Positions 1 through 7,193 of a stretch of 28,825 nt of DNA are shown here, piece after piece. The stretch lies in the NCBI GenBank assembly GCA_045604705.1, contig JAZUOO010000039.1, forward strand, positions 1 to 28,825, given 5' to 3'. Below the pieces are notes generated by a model, which was given only the letters and a program-made list of their open reading frames with translations, did not search any database and was not told where the DNA came from. How positions within the stretch are numbered: the first letter of the stretch is position 1; every line of letters begins with the position of its first letter. Made by a program: the position numbers and the translations under genes. The stretch is from SIG622 sp045604705 (lineage in GTDB: Bacteria > Bacillota > Clostridia > Oscillospirales > CAG-382).

Positions 1-929
1 ACATATACTCCGAAGGAATCTTTATAATCCTTTTTATACTCGGTAATATTTGCATATACCTTTGAAAGGTGATGTCCCTGCGTATCTATAAGATAGAAGC
101 CAAGTCCTTCTTCGACAATCGCCGTACCAAGGCTGTTAAAGGAATTTATTGATTTGTAGGGTCCGAGAACAACATTTCCCTCTTTGTCAAGGAAGCCGTG
201 GAAGCTGTTATCGCCGTCCCAACGCATAACACCGATAAGTCCGCATTCCGAAAGCATTACATTGTCGTAATTCCCGATTCTTGAAATTTCCCTGCCGTTG
301 TAATCGTAAATTACACATTCGCCTCTACCGGTTACATCTGAATATTCGCTTACGAAAATCAGACCGTCCTTCGCCTCGTTAACCCAGGAGTTTTCTCCCA
401 GCTCAATGCACCATTCGCCACTTTCAGGGATAACATATGTTTTCTGAGGAATATATACATCGTCGGGTACTTCCTTTTCCGGCTCGTCTGTTACGGAAAG
501 AGTGTAAAAGCCGAAGCCGTCACTGCTTTCGGTGAAATATATGTTTCGGTTTTTACTGCTTGCATCCATTATAATTTTGCCGTCCTCTGTGCAGAAGCCC
601 ATTTCGGAATAGCCCATTCTCACAGGGGAGTTTATTTCGGTAATGTCCGCCTGAAAAATTTTATACTTTCCTGTAAAGGGTATAATTTTACCGTAGGAGT
701 CTGACGGAATAAAGTCGGGTGTATAATCGGGATAAAAGCGTTCCTGTGTTTTACCGGAAAATTTGCCTATATCCGGTAAATTTCCATCAATGTAAAATAC
801 GCTTGCGGAGGATTGTTCTTCATTTTGCGGTGACTTGTCAATTACAGAATTTAAAGTCTTTACATTACAACTGCCAAGAACAGCACAGGTGTAAATACCG
901 CACATAAGAATAATAAATTGCTTTTTCAT
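1..929 (-). CDS. Lipoprotein with WG-repeat-like segments (3' end outside window)
   Basis: The reading frame runs leftward from ATG at 929 and stays open to base 1, so about 309 codons are visible and the C-terminus is missing. The start is set by GGGAGG 6-7 bases upstream. The N-terminus (MKKQFIILMCGIYTCAVLGSC) is a short signal peptide ending in a lipobox, with Cys21 as the likely lipidated residue, so the protein is probably anchored outside the membrane. Later segments such as GFLDKEGNVVLGPYKSI and FYLIDTQGHHLSKVYANITE look like WG repeats (phrases of the form 'fidkkGkvvi..Y..i'), a fold often found in secreted Firmicutes proteins with no fixed function. It has its own promoter just upstream. 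No enzymatic motif is seen; the function is unknown. Confidence 0.8.
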   Translation of the reverse strand, partial: MKKQFIILMCGIYTCAVLGSCNVKTLNSVIDKSPQNEEQSSASVFYIDGNLPDIGKFSGKTQERFYPDYTPDFIPSDSYGKIIPFTGKYKIFQADITEINSPVRMGYSEMGFCTEDGKIIMDASSKNRNIYFTESSDGFGFYTLSVTDEPEKEVPDDVYIPQKTYVIPESGEWCIELGENSWVNEAKDGLIFVSEYSDVTGRGECVIYDYNGREISRIGNYDNVMLSECGLIGVMRWDGDNSFHGFLDKEGNVVLGPYKSINSFNSLGTAIVEEGLGFYLIDTQGHHLSKVYANITEYKKDYKDSFGVY

Positions 930-984
930 AAAATCCTCCCTTAAATATATTATTGATTGATAAGGCAAATGCTTTACCAAAAAT

Positions 985-1013
985 ATTATATCATAAAGTA
1001 AATATGCAGTCAA
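985..1013 (-). promoter_or_regulatory. Promoter of the WG-repeat lipoprotein gene
   Basis: On the minus strand, TTGACT (1013-1008) and TATAAT (990-985) are separated by exactly 17 bases. The predicted start of transcription lies about 50 bases before the ATG at 929. This separate promoter argues that the structured RNA further upstream is not simply the leader of the lipoprotein gene. Confidence 0.75.
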
Positions 1014-1077
1014 TACAATTAAAAGATTAATTGAAGTCTATGATGTGTTTTGCATGAAATGTTTCCTTTCTGAAAAT

Positions 1078-1106
1078 AAAAAAGTGTGCCTCAACAAGAG
1101 ACACAC
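1078..1106 (-). terminator. Intrinsic terminator of the small RNA
   Basis: On the minus strand GTGTGTCTC (1106-1098) pairs with GAGGCACAC (1092-1084) through a TTGTT loop, nine pairs with one G-U, followed at once by six T residues (1083-1078). Confidence 0.85.
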
Positions 1107-1234
1107 CGAAAAAGTGAATCTCTCATTGTTGTCACACAATTGCTATCCCTATCTATAGGTATACGCAAAAGAGAGAAACACCTTTTACCAAAGTATAGTT
1201 TCCCTATAGACAGAAATATATGCAATTGTGTGAC
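1078..1234 (-). ncRNA. Stand-alone structured small RNA, class unknown
   Basis: On the minus strand a perfect-consensus promoter is followed by about 157 bases that fold strongly and end in an intrinsic terminator, with no start codon plus RBS. The 5' end GTCACACAATTGC (1234-1222) is a perfect 13-base complement of 1143-1131. Inside it TCTATAGG pairs with CCTATAGA (8 bp), and inside that GAAAC pairs with GTTTC. The result is a rod with asymmetric internal loops. A linker then leads to the terminator hairpin. The size and rod shape recall 6S RNA, and an abundant housekeeping RNA would fit so strong a promoter, but I cannot match it to 6S or any other known class. An attenuator is the other possibility, made less likely by the separate promoter of the downstream gene. 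Confidence 0.65.
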
Positions 1235-1240
1235 GGACAT

Positions 1241-1269
1241 ATTATAACACACTTTTAGATTGTTGTCAA
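1241..1269 (-). promoter_or_regulatory. Perfect-consensus promoter of the small RNA
   Basis: On the minus strand TTGACA (1269-1264) is followed after exactly 17 bases by TATAAT (1246-1241), with transcription expected to begin near 1238-1234. Both hexamers and the spacing match the sigma-70/sigma-A consensus, pointing to very strong constitutive expression. Confidence 0.85.
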
Positions 1270-1344
1270 TATTTAGAGAATTAATTTAAGTCATGGTGCA
1301 GATTACAAGCTATCGTAATACAACAAAAATATAAAACAAAACTG

Positions 1345-1373
1345 TTGACAAGGGCATTCGTGTGTGCTATAAT
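1345..1373 (+). promoter_or_regulatory. Perfect-consensus promoter of trpB
   Basis: TTGACA (1345-1350), 17 bases, TATAAT (1368-1373). It lies about 40 bases before the trpB ATG. The TTG of the -35 hexamer could be misread as an alternative start codon in frame with trpB, which would wrongly add 23 residues. The short leader shows no T-box or terminator hairpin. Confidence 0.85.
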
Positions 1374-1413
1374 ATTCTGTAATATTATTTTGCAAAAGAA
1401 GGTTAGATTTAAA

Positions 1414-2655
1414 ATGAGTAACTATAAAGATTTTGCCAATTACTTAAAGCATTTTCCGACTCCCGACGGATATTTCGGTGAATACGGCGGCTCCTATCAG
1501 GCAGAGGAGCTTATAGAGGCTTTCAAGGAAGCCGATGATGCTTATGAGGCTATTTGCCATTCGGCACAGTTTATAAACGAGCTTCGCAGAATAAGAAAGG
1601 AATTCCAGGGCAGACCTACTCCTGTTTATCATTGTGAGAGACTTTCCAGAATTTTCGGAAACTGTCAGATATATCTCAAGCGTGAGGATCTTAACCATAC
1701 CGGTGCACATAAGCTCAATCACTGTATGGGTGAGGGACTTCTTGCAAAGTTTATGGGCAAAAAGAAGATCATCGCCGAAACAGGTGCAGGTCAGCACGGT
1801 GTTGCAATTGCAACTGCGGCAGCGTATTTTGGTATGAAGTGCGATGTATATATGGGTACGGTTGATATTGCAAAGCAGCACCCCAATGTTATTCGTATGA
1901 AGATGCTGGGTGCAAACGTTATACCGGTAACAAATGGACTTAAAACGCTTAAGGAAGCTTGTGATGCGGCGTTTGAAGCGTATCTAAATGAATATAAGGA
2001 TGCAATATACTGTATAGGAACAGCGGCAGGTCCGCATCCGTTTCCGAAGATGGTAAGAGATTTCCAGAGCGTTATCGGAATCGAGGCAAGAGAGCAGTTC
2101 CTTGAAATGACGGGTATTATGCCTGATGCGGTTACCGCTTGTGTCGGCGGCGGTTCAAATTCACTGGGAATGTTCGTACCGTTCCTCGGAGATCCGGTTG
2201 ACATATACGGTGTTGAGCCTCTCGGCAGAGGTTCGGGTGTTGGTGACCACGCAGCAACAATGGCATACGGAACAAAGGGTACAATTCACGGCTATAAGAG
2301 CTATGTTCTTCAGGACGAGGACGGCGAGCCTCTTCCCGTATATTCCATTGCCAGCGGACTTGACTATCCCGGCGTAGGACCCGAGCACGCATATCTTCGT
2401 GACCTCGGAAGAATTCAATACGAAACGGTTTCCGACCAGGAGGCTATGGAGGCGTTCTTCCTGCTTTCAAGATATGAGGGAATTATTCCCGCAATTGAGA
2501 GTGCACACGCCGTTGCATTTGCAATAAGATACGCAAAGCAGCATAAGACAGGCTCAATTCTTGCTTGTCTTTCCGGTAGAGGCGACAAGGACATTGACTA
2601 TGTTTACGAAAAGTACGGTTGCGGTGAAGGATTTAAACTGGATTACGACATCTGA
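1414..2655 (+). CDS. trpB: Tryptophan synthase beta chain, stand-alone
   Basis: PLP enzyme of 413 residues that condenses indole with L-serine to give tryptophan. The PLP lysine lies in LNHTGAHK (Lys100). Other family signatures are AETGAGQHGVAIATAAA, GTAAGPHPFPKMVRDFQ, the phosphate-binding CVGGGSNSLG, the region GLDYPGVGPEHAYL, and the C-terminal LSGRGDKDI. The length and the presence of these segments fit TrpB1 rather than the longer TrpB2. The start at 1414 is preceded by AAGG and leaves the upstream promoter outside the gene. No trpA or other trp gene is adjacent, and the next gene is an unrelated lipoprotein. Without TrpA the likely role is indole salvage, or the partner is encoded elsewhere. 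Family assignment is certain; physiological role is inference. Confidence 0.95.
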   Translation: MSNYKDFANYLKHFPTPDGYFGEYGGSYQAEELIEAFKEADDAYEAICHSAQFINELRRIRKEFQGRPTPVYHCERLSRIFGNCQIYLKREDLNHTGAHKLNHCMGEGLLAKFMGKKKIIAETGAGQHGVAIATAAAYFGMKCDVYMGTVDIAKQHPNVIRMKMLGANVIPVTNGLKTLKEACDAAFEAYLNEYKDAIYCIGTAAGPHPFPKMVRDFQSVIGIEAREQFLEMTGIMPDAVTACVGGGSNSLGMFVPFLGDPVDIYGVEPLGRGSGVGDHAATMAYGTKGTIHGYKSYVLQDEDGEPLPVYSIASGLDYPGVGPEHAYLRDLGRIQYETVSDQEAMEAFFLLSRYEGIIPAIESAHAVAFAIRYAKQHKTGSILACLSGRGDKDIDYVYEKYGCGEGFKLDYDI

Positions 2656-2715
2656 TAACCGATAATATTTATTGATTATTCATTAATTTCTGTAGAAATC
2701 AAGGTTGTTTTTGAT

Positions 2716-2826
2716 TATAATACAATGTGGTATACATATTGTGTGGCGGGTTTGCACATTCAAACCAAACACCGCCGATGTACATTATCATGCCGCGCTG
2801 ACGGCAGAATGGGGGATATAATTTTT
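2716..2826 (+). promoter_or_regulatory. Possible -10 box and structured leader of the small lipoprotein gene
   Basis: TATAAT (2716-2721) has no convincing -35. The following ~100 bases can fold: GGCGG-GTTTG pairs with CAAAC-(6-base bulge)-CCGCC, and further on TGCCG pairs with CGGCA. A GGGGG ribosome binding site precedes ATG 2827. Whether the fold regulates anything is unknown. Confidence 0.35.
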
Positions 2827-3414
2827 ATGAAAAGAATTCTTGCACTTGGTATGGCATCCATTATTGCCGTTATGACGCTGGCTTCCTGTGAAAGTAAGTA
2901 CACCGAAGGCGAAAAATTTTTGGCAGGAACGTTTGTAGGCGAAAAATATGAAAACGTAACAATAGGTATCGGAGTTAACGTTCCCGAAGGATATGCGGAT
3001 GTTTTTGACCTTCCCGAGGTTGACGGTGTAACACATGATTTCGGCGTTGCCGATGAAAACGGTAACAGCATCTTCATTTCTGTTGAGGATAATTCCAAGG
3101 GTACAAAGGTTGAAAAGGTTGCGGAAAACAGCTTGACGGCTCTCATTGCACAGTACGAAAATATGGGTTACACAATAGATGAGCAGAAACTCGAAGATTA
3201 TACCGTCGGCGATAATACATATCGTGGCTACACAATCACGGTAACAAAGGGCGTGTCGAAGACCGAAGAAAAAGGCGAAGCAGTCGAAGAATCTGTTACA
3301 ATGACTCAGGCAGGCTTCTTTGTAAAGTGCGACAACAAAATTGCAATCGTTGCAGCTACAGGTAAGACTGTTGAAGCAAAACAGCTTATTGCAGACAGCA
3401 TATTTGCAGCTTAA
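2827..3414 (+). CDS. Small predicted lipoprotein, function unknown
   Basis: A 195-residue protein beginning MKRILALGMASIIAVMTLASC, a signal peptide with lipobox LASC (Cys21), so it is likely membrane-anchored and extracytoplasmic. The mature part is acidic and mainly beta-strand-like, with a threonine/valine-rich second half; it has no membrane segment and no catalytic motif I recognise. The start at 2827 is chosen for the GGGGG ribosome binding site and the signal peptide; a longer in-frame start at 2725 would bury the signal sequence. It is closed by a terminator 14 bases downstream, so it is a single-gene unit. Such proteins are common in gut Clostridia and their roles are mostly unknown. 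Confidence 0.8.
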   Translation: MKRILALGMASIIAVMTLASCESKYTEGEKFLAGTFVGEKYENVTIGIGVNVPEGYADVFDLPEVDGVTHDFGVADENGNSIFISVEDNSKGTKVEKVAENSLTALIAQYENMGYTIDEQKLEDYTVGDNTYRGYTITVTKGVSKTEEKGEAVEESVTMTQAGFFVKCDNKIAIVAATGKTVEAKQLIADSIFAA

Positions 3415-3427
3415 CTTAAAAACAGAG

Positions 3428-3453
3428 TCCGGGGAGAAGTCCTCGGATTTTTT
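3428..3453 (+). terminator. Intrinsic terminator after the small lipoprotein gene
   Basis: TCCGGGG (3428-3434) pairs with CCTCGGA (3441-3447), one G-U pair, six-base loop, followed by six T residues. The promoter of the next gene begins two bases later. Confidence 0.85.
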
Positions 3454-3454
3454 G

Positions 3455-3482
3455 TTGACGAAACTCCGAAAAGTGATATACT
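3455..3482 (+). promoter_or_regulatory. Promoter of the PHP-domain gene
   Basis: TTGACG (3455-3460), 16 bases, TATACT (3477-3482), about 33 bases before the start codon. Confidence 0.7.
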
Positions 3483-3515
3483 GTTATGTAAATAAACCCA
3501 AAAGAGGGAAAACGC

Positions 3516-4526
3516 ATGAAAAAAATACTTATAGACTCAAATAAAAATTGTTACAAAGCAAATCTTCACTGCCATACCACCGAATCGGATGGAGTTATGA
3601 CTCCCGCACAGGTGAAAAAGGCGTATAAGGATAAGGGATATTCCGTTATTGCTTTTACGGATCATGAGCATCTCATTGACAATTCGCATCTTAACGACGG
3701 TGATTTTCTTGCACTCACAGGGTGCGAGGTGGCGATAAAGCAGTTTCCGAAAATGTCTACGCTTGTTAAGACGGATATGAAGGTCTGCCATTTGAATTTT
3801 ATTGCGAGAAAGGCAGATAATGTTGATACTCCCTGTTACAGCTCCGTTTACGATCATTTTTTGAATGAGGGTAACAAGGATAAGGTAGTCCATACCTGTG
3901 GTGAATACAACAGGAGTCATTCCGCCAAAGGAATTTCCGAGATGATAAGAATTGCGAACGAAAGTGGGTTTCTTGTTGCGTATAATCACCCAAGATGGTC
4001 GCTTGAAAATGCCTGTGATTACCTCGGCTATGAGGGACTTTGGGCTGTTGAAATTTTCAATACGGGCGTTAACAGAGCAGGTCTTTACGAATATGATATA
4101 AATGTATTTGATGATTTTCTTCGCAAAGGTGACAGAGTTGCCTGCGTTTCTACCGACGATAACCATAATCCCAATGACTGTTTTGGCGGTTGGGTGATGA
4201 TAAATACATCGGACTTTACATATGACGGTATTATTTGTGCTCTTGAAAACCACAATTTTTACGCATCAACGGGTCCTGTCATAAAGAACCTTGTAATCCG
4301 AGATAACCAAGCAATTCTCACATACGAAAAAGGAAAGTATGCCACGATTTCATGTCAGAGCCGTAGGTCTAAAAAGATTATTGCTGAAAATCCCGACGGC
4401 GAAAATGTTGCAATCTTTGAAATACTTCCCGACAAGGACGGTTATATACGATTTGACGTTGTTGATGTAGAGGAAAACAGGGCAAATACCAACGCATATT
4501 TCTGTGATGAACTCTATAACCTTTAA
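3516..4526 (+). CDS. PHP-domain metal-dependent phosphoesterase
   Basis: A 336-residue cytoplasmic protein of the PHP superfamily (polymerase and histidinol phosphatase). Metal-binding motifs appear in the expected order: NLHCHTTESDG (His18, His20, Asp25), FTDHEHL (Asp49, His50), YNHPRW near residue 155, and STDDNHN near residue 210. The spacing matches the TrpH/YciV-type PHP hydrolases that remove phosphate from nucleotides or short oligonucleotides. The C-terminal third carries no second domain I recognise. The start has GAGGG just upstream. The gene stands between two terminators and has its own promoter, so the context gives no clue to the substrate. Family assignment is firm, substrate unknown. 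Confidence 0.85.
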   Translation: MKKILIDSNKNCYKANLHCHTTESDGVMTPAQVKKAYKDKGYSVIAFTDHEHLIDNSHLNDGDFLALTGCEVAIKQFPKMSTLVKTDMKVCHLNFIARKADNVDTPCYSSVYDHFLNEGNKDKVVHTCGEYNRSHSAKGISEMIRIANESGFLVAYNHPRWSLENACDYLGYEGLWAVEIFNTGVNRAGLYEYDINVFDDFLRKGDRVACVSTDDNHNPNDCFGGWVMINTSDFTYDGIICALENHNFYASTGPVIKNLVIRDNQAILTYEKGKYATISCQSRRSKKIIAENPDGENVAIFEILPDKDGYIRFDVVDVEENRANTNAYFCDELYNL

Positions 4527-4546
4527 AATAAAAAAACAAAAACATA

Positions 4547-4582
4547 CCTCGGTAAAGACGTAAATCTCTGCCGAGGCTTTTT
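4547..4582 (+). terminator. Intrinsic terminator after the PHP gene
   Basis: CCTCGG (4547-4552) pairs with CCGAGG (4571-4576), with an inner GA/TC continuation, followed by CTTTTT. Confidence 0.8.
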
Positions 4583-4655
4583 CATAAGCTGTATGCTGTA
4601 CACTGTGAACTATTTCAAAATGACCTTGACTTTTGTGGCTATCATCTGTATTTTT

Positions 4656-4685
4656 TTGCAAAAATATATTTTATCGTGATATTAT
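4656..4685 (+). promoter_or_regulatory. Possible promoter of the PTS operon
   Basis: TTGCAA (4656-4661), 18 bases, TATTAT (4680-4685), weaker than most promoters in this window, as expected for a regulated operon. The ~90-base leader shows no clear antiterminator hairpin of the LicT/GlcT type. Confidence 0.45.
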
Positions 4686-4778
4686 ATTCATAAAATCCCA
4701 AATTTGCGGCAATATAAAGTCAGCAGATTATTTTTCGGCAAAGCTTTGATTTGTGTTTTGTCGCAGAAAGGAAAGTTT

Positions 4779-6905
4779 ATGAGTATAAAAAACAACAGCT
4801 TCGGAGTGTTGCAAAGGGTAGGACGCTCTTTCATGCTCCCTATCGCACTGCTCCCCGTTGCGGGACTTCTTCTCGGCATCGGAAGCTCCTTCACCAACCC
4901 TACAACACTTGAAACCTACCGCCTTACCGGCATAATCTACGAGGGTGGCTTCCTGTACACCCTGCTCGATATAATGAGCAAAACGGGAAGCGTAGTTTTT
5001 GACAACCTGGCACTTCTATTTGCCATGGGCGTTGCCATCGGTATGGCGAAAAAGGAAAAAGAGGTAGCGGCACTTTCCGGTGCAATAGCCTACCTTGTAA
5101 TGAATGCTGCCATAAGCACTTTAATTACTGCAAAGGGTGGAGTGGAAGCCATGGCAGTAAACTCGACTACCACATCCCTCGGTATAACGACACTGCAGAT
5201 GGGCGTTTTCGGTGGCATAATAGTCGGACTCGGCGTTGCGGCACTTCACAACAGATTTTATAAGATACAACTACCGCAAGTCCTCTCATTCTTCGGCGGT
5301 ACAAGATTCGTACCCATTATCAGCAGTATCACATTCCTTTTTGTCGGCATACTCATGTTCTATCTTTGGCCTATAGTTCAGGGGTGGATCGCAAGTCTTG
5401 GTAATCTTGTTCTTGCCTCCGGGTATGCGGGAACATGGATCTACGGCATAATCGAACGTGCACTTATTCCGTTCGGACTCCACCACGTATTCTATATGCC
5501 TTTCTGGCAAACGGAGCTTGGCGGTTCAATGGTGATAGACGGTGTTATGGTACAGGGTGCACAGAATATCTTTTTTGCAGAGCTTGCTTCAAAAGCAACA
5601 GAACAGTTCTCGGTATCTGCAACAAGATTTATGTCCGGTAAATTCCCCTTTATGATATTCGGTCTTCCCGCAGCAGCCTACGCAATGTACAGAGCCGCAA
5701 AGCCACATAAGCGAAAGGTGGTGGGAGGTCTGCTTCTGTCAGCGGCACTGACTGCAATGCTTACGGGTATCACGGAGCCCATAGAGTTTACGTTCCTTTT
5801 TGTGGCACCCGTTATGTATGTGGTTCATTGTATTCTTGCGGGTCTTTCCTATATGCTCATGCACATCTTTAACGTTGGTGTGGGTATGACCTTCTCCGGC
5901 GGTATAATAGACCTCACGCTTTTCGGAATCCTGCAGGGAAATGCAAAGACAAATTGGCTGTGGATAGTAATAATCGGTCTCATTTATGCGGTTATCTATT
6001 ATGTTGTTTTCAGCTTCCTCATAAAGAAATTCAACTTCAAGACGCCCGGACGTGAAGATGAGGACGAAGAAACAAAACTCTATACAAGAGCCGACTATAA
6101 CAAGAAAAAAGATGGTTCGATTGGCGTTTCCGTAAATTCTAAGGATGCGGCAAGTGCGCTGATACTCAAAGGTTTGGGTGGAAAATCAAACATTTCGGAT
6201 ATAGATTGCTGTGCCACAAGACTTCGTGTTACAGTACATGATCCGGGAAAGGTTACTGACGGTCTTCTTCGCCAAAGCGGAGCCTCCGGGGTTATCCACA
6301 AAGGCAAGGGAATACAGGTAGTCTACGGTCCGCAGGTTTCTGTAGTAAAATCCCACCTTGAAGACTTCATGGAACGTCCCGAATCCGACAACCTTGGAGA
6401 TATAGATGAAAGTAGTGTCAAAGCTACAGAAACCAAAAACAGCGGGAGCACACGACCTTGCACGGTGTATTCACCGCTTAAGGGAAAAATAACAAAGCTG
6501 AGCGAAGTTCCGGATGAGGCGTTTGCTGCGGGCATTCTTGGTAAAGGCGTTGCAATTGAGCCTGTTGACACAAAGGTATACTCTCCATGCGACGGTACTG
6601 TTTCCAATGTGTTTGAAACAAAGCACGCCGTAAATCTTGTATCCGATGACGGACTTGAAATTCTGATACACGTAGGTTTGGATACAGTAAAGCTTGACGG
6701 CAAATACTTCCGAAGCCACACGGAAAACGGCGAGAAGGTTAAAAAAGGGGATTTGTTGCTGTCCTTCGATAAGAACGGAATAGAAAAAGAGGGGTATAAT
6801 ACCGTAACTCCGATTGTGGTGCTCGGCTGTGAGGATGATGCACAAATAGCACTTCTTGCTGACGGTATAGTCGAACCGGGACAGAAAATATTTGAAATAA
6901 AGTAA
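4779..6905 (+). CDS. PTS sugar transporter EIICBA, glucose family
   Basis: A 708-residue fused permease that imports and phosphorylates a hexose. Residues 1 to about 410 form the multi-spanning EIIC domain, including the family segment FGLHHVFYMPFW. The EIIB domain follows a charged linker, with the phosphocysteine Cys478 in DIDCCATRLRV. The C-terminal EIIA domain carries the phosphohistidine His631 in LIHVGLDTVKLDG. It belongs to the glucose/maltose/N-acetylglucosamine superfamily and looks closest to the PtsG-type glucose branch, but sugar specificity cannot be read from sequence. Start 4779 has AAAGGA upstream; a longer in-frame start at 4704 lacks an RBS. It is the first gene of an operon with HPr and Enzyme I. 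Confidence 0.92.
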   Translation: MSIKNNSFGVLQRVGRSFMLPIALLPVAGLLLGIGSSFTNPTTLETYRLTGIIYEGGFLYTLLDIMSKTGSVVFDNLALLFAMGVAIGMAKKEKEVAALSGAIAYLVMNAAISTLITAKGGVEAMAVNSTTTSLGITTLQMGVFGGIIVGLGVAALHNRFYKIQLPQVLSFFGGTRFVPIISSITFLFVGILMFYLWPIVQGWIASLGNLVLASGYAGTWIYGIIERALIPFGLHHVFYMPFWQTELGGSMVIDGVMVQGAQNIFFAELASKATEQFSVSATRFMSGKFPFMIFGLPAAAYAMYRAAKPHKRKVVGGLLLSAALTAMLTGITEPIEFTFLFVAPVMYVVHCILAGLSYMLMHIFNVGVGMTFSGGIIDLTLFGILQGNAKTNWLWIVIIGLIYAVIYYVVFSFLIKKFNFKTPGREDEDEETKLYTRADYNKKKDGSIGVSVNSKDAASALILKGLGGKSNISDIDCCATRLRVTVHDPGKVTDGLLRQSGASGVIHKGKGIQVVYGPQVSVVKSHLEDFMERPESDNLGDIDESSVKATETKNSGSTRPCTVYSPLKGKITKLSEVPDEAFAAGILGKGVAIEPVDTKVYSPCDGTVSNVFETKHAVNLVSDDGLEILIHVGLDTVKLDGKYFRSHTENGEKVKKGDLLLSFDKNGIEKEGYNTVTPIVVLGCEDDAQIALLADGIVEPGQKIFEIK

Positions 6906-6916
6906 AAGGAACAAAT

Positions 6917-7174
6917 ATGAAAACTTTCAACTACACCATCAAAGACAAAGTAGGCATTCACGCAAGACCTGCGGGACTTCTCGCAAAGGAAGCGAAGAAT
7001 TTCAAAAGCGAAATAACCATAGGGAAAGATGGTAAAAACGTCAACGCTGAAAGGCTCATGCAAGTTATGGGAATGGGCATAAAATGCGGCGATACAGTGA
7101 CGGTAAGTGTTTCCGGTGAGGATGAAGATGAAGCGGTAAAAGCTATGGAAAGGTTTTTTGGCGAAAATCTCTAA
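6917..7174 (+). CDS. ptsH: HPr phosphocarrier lacking Ser46
   Basis: An 85-residue HPr that passes phosphate from Enzyme I to EIIA. His15 lies in VGIHARPAGLL, the canonical active site. The region around residue 46 reads VNAERLMQVMGMGI. An ungapped alignment with typical Firmicutes HPr (VNLKSIMGVMSLGI) puts Arg at the position of the regulatory serine. Phosphorylation by HPr kinase, and therefore the CcpA co-repressor function, should be impossible for this copy. The gene begins 11 bases after the EIICBA stop codon, with AAAAGGA as RBS. A second, Ser46-containing HPr probably exists elsewhere in the genome; that is inference. Confidence 0.92.
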   Translation: MKTFNYTIKDKVGIHARPAGLLAKEAKNFKSEITIGKDGKNVNAERLMQVMGMGIKCGDTVTVSVSGEDEDEAVKAMERFFGENL

Positions 7175-7193
7175 AAGGAAGGGAGCGGCATAT

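Noticed and set aside
1078..1234. T-box or tryptophan riboswitch for trpB
   Set aside because: The structure lies on the opposite strand from trpB, and the trpB leader is short, with no T-box motif or terminator.
1345..1413. Longer TrpB N-terminus starting at TTG 1345
   Set aside because: It would begin within the -35 hexamer of a perfect promoter and adds residues not found in TrpB.
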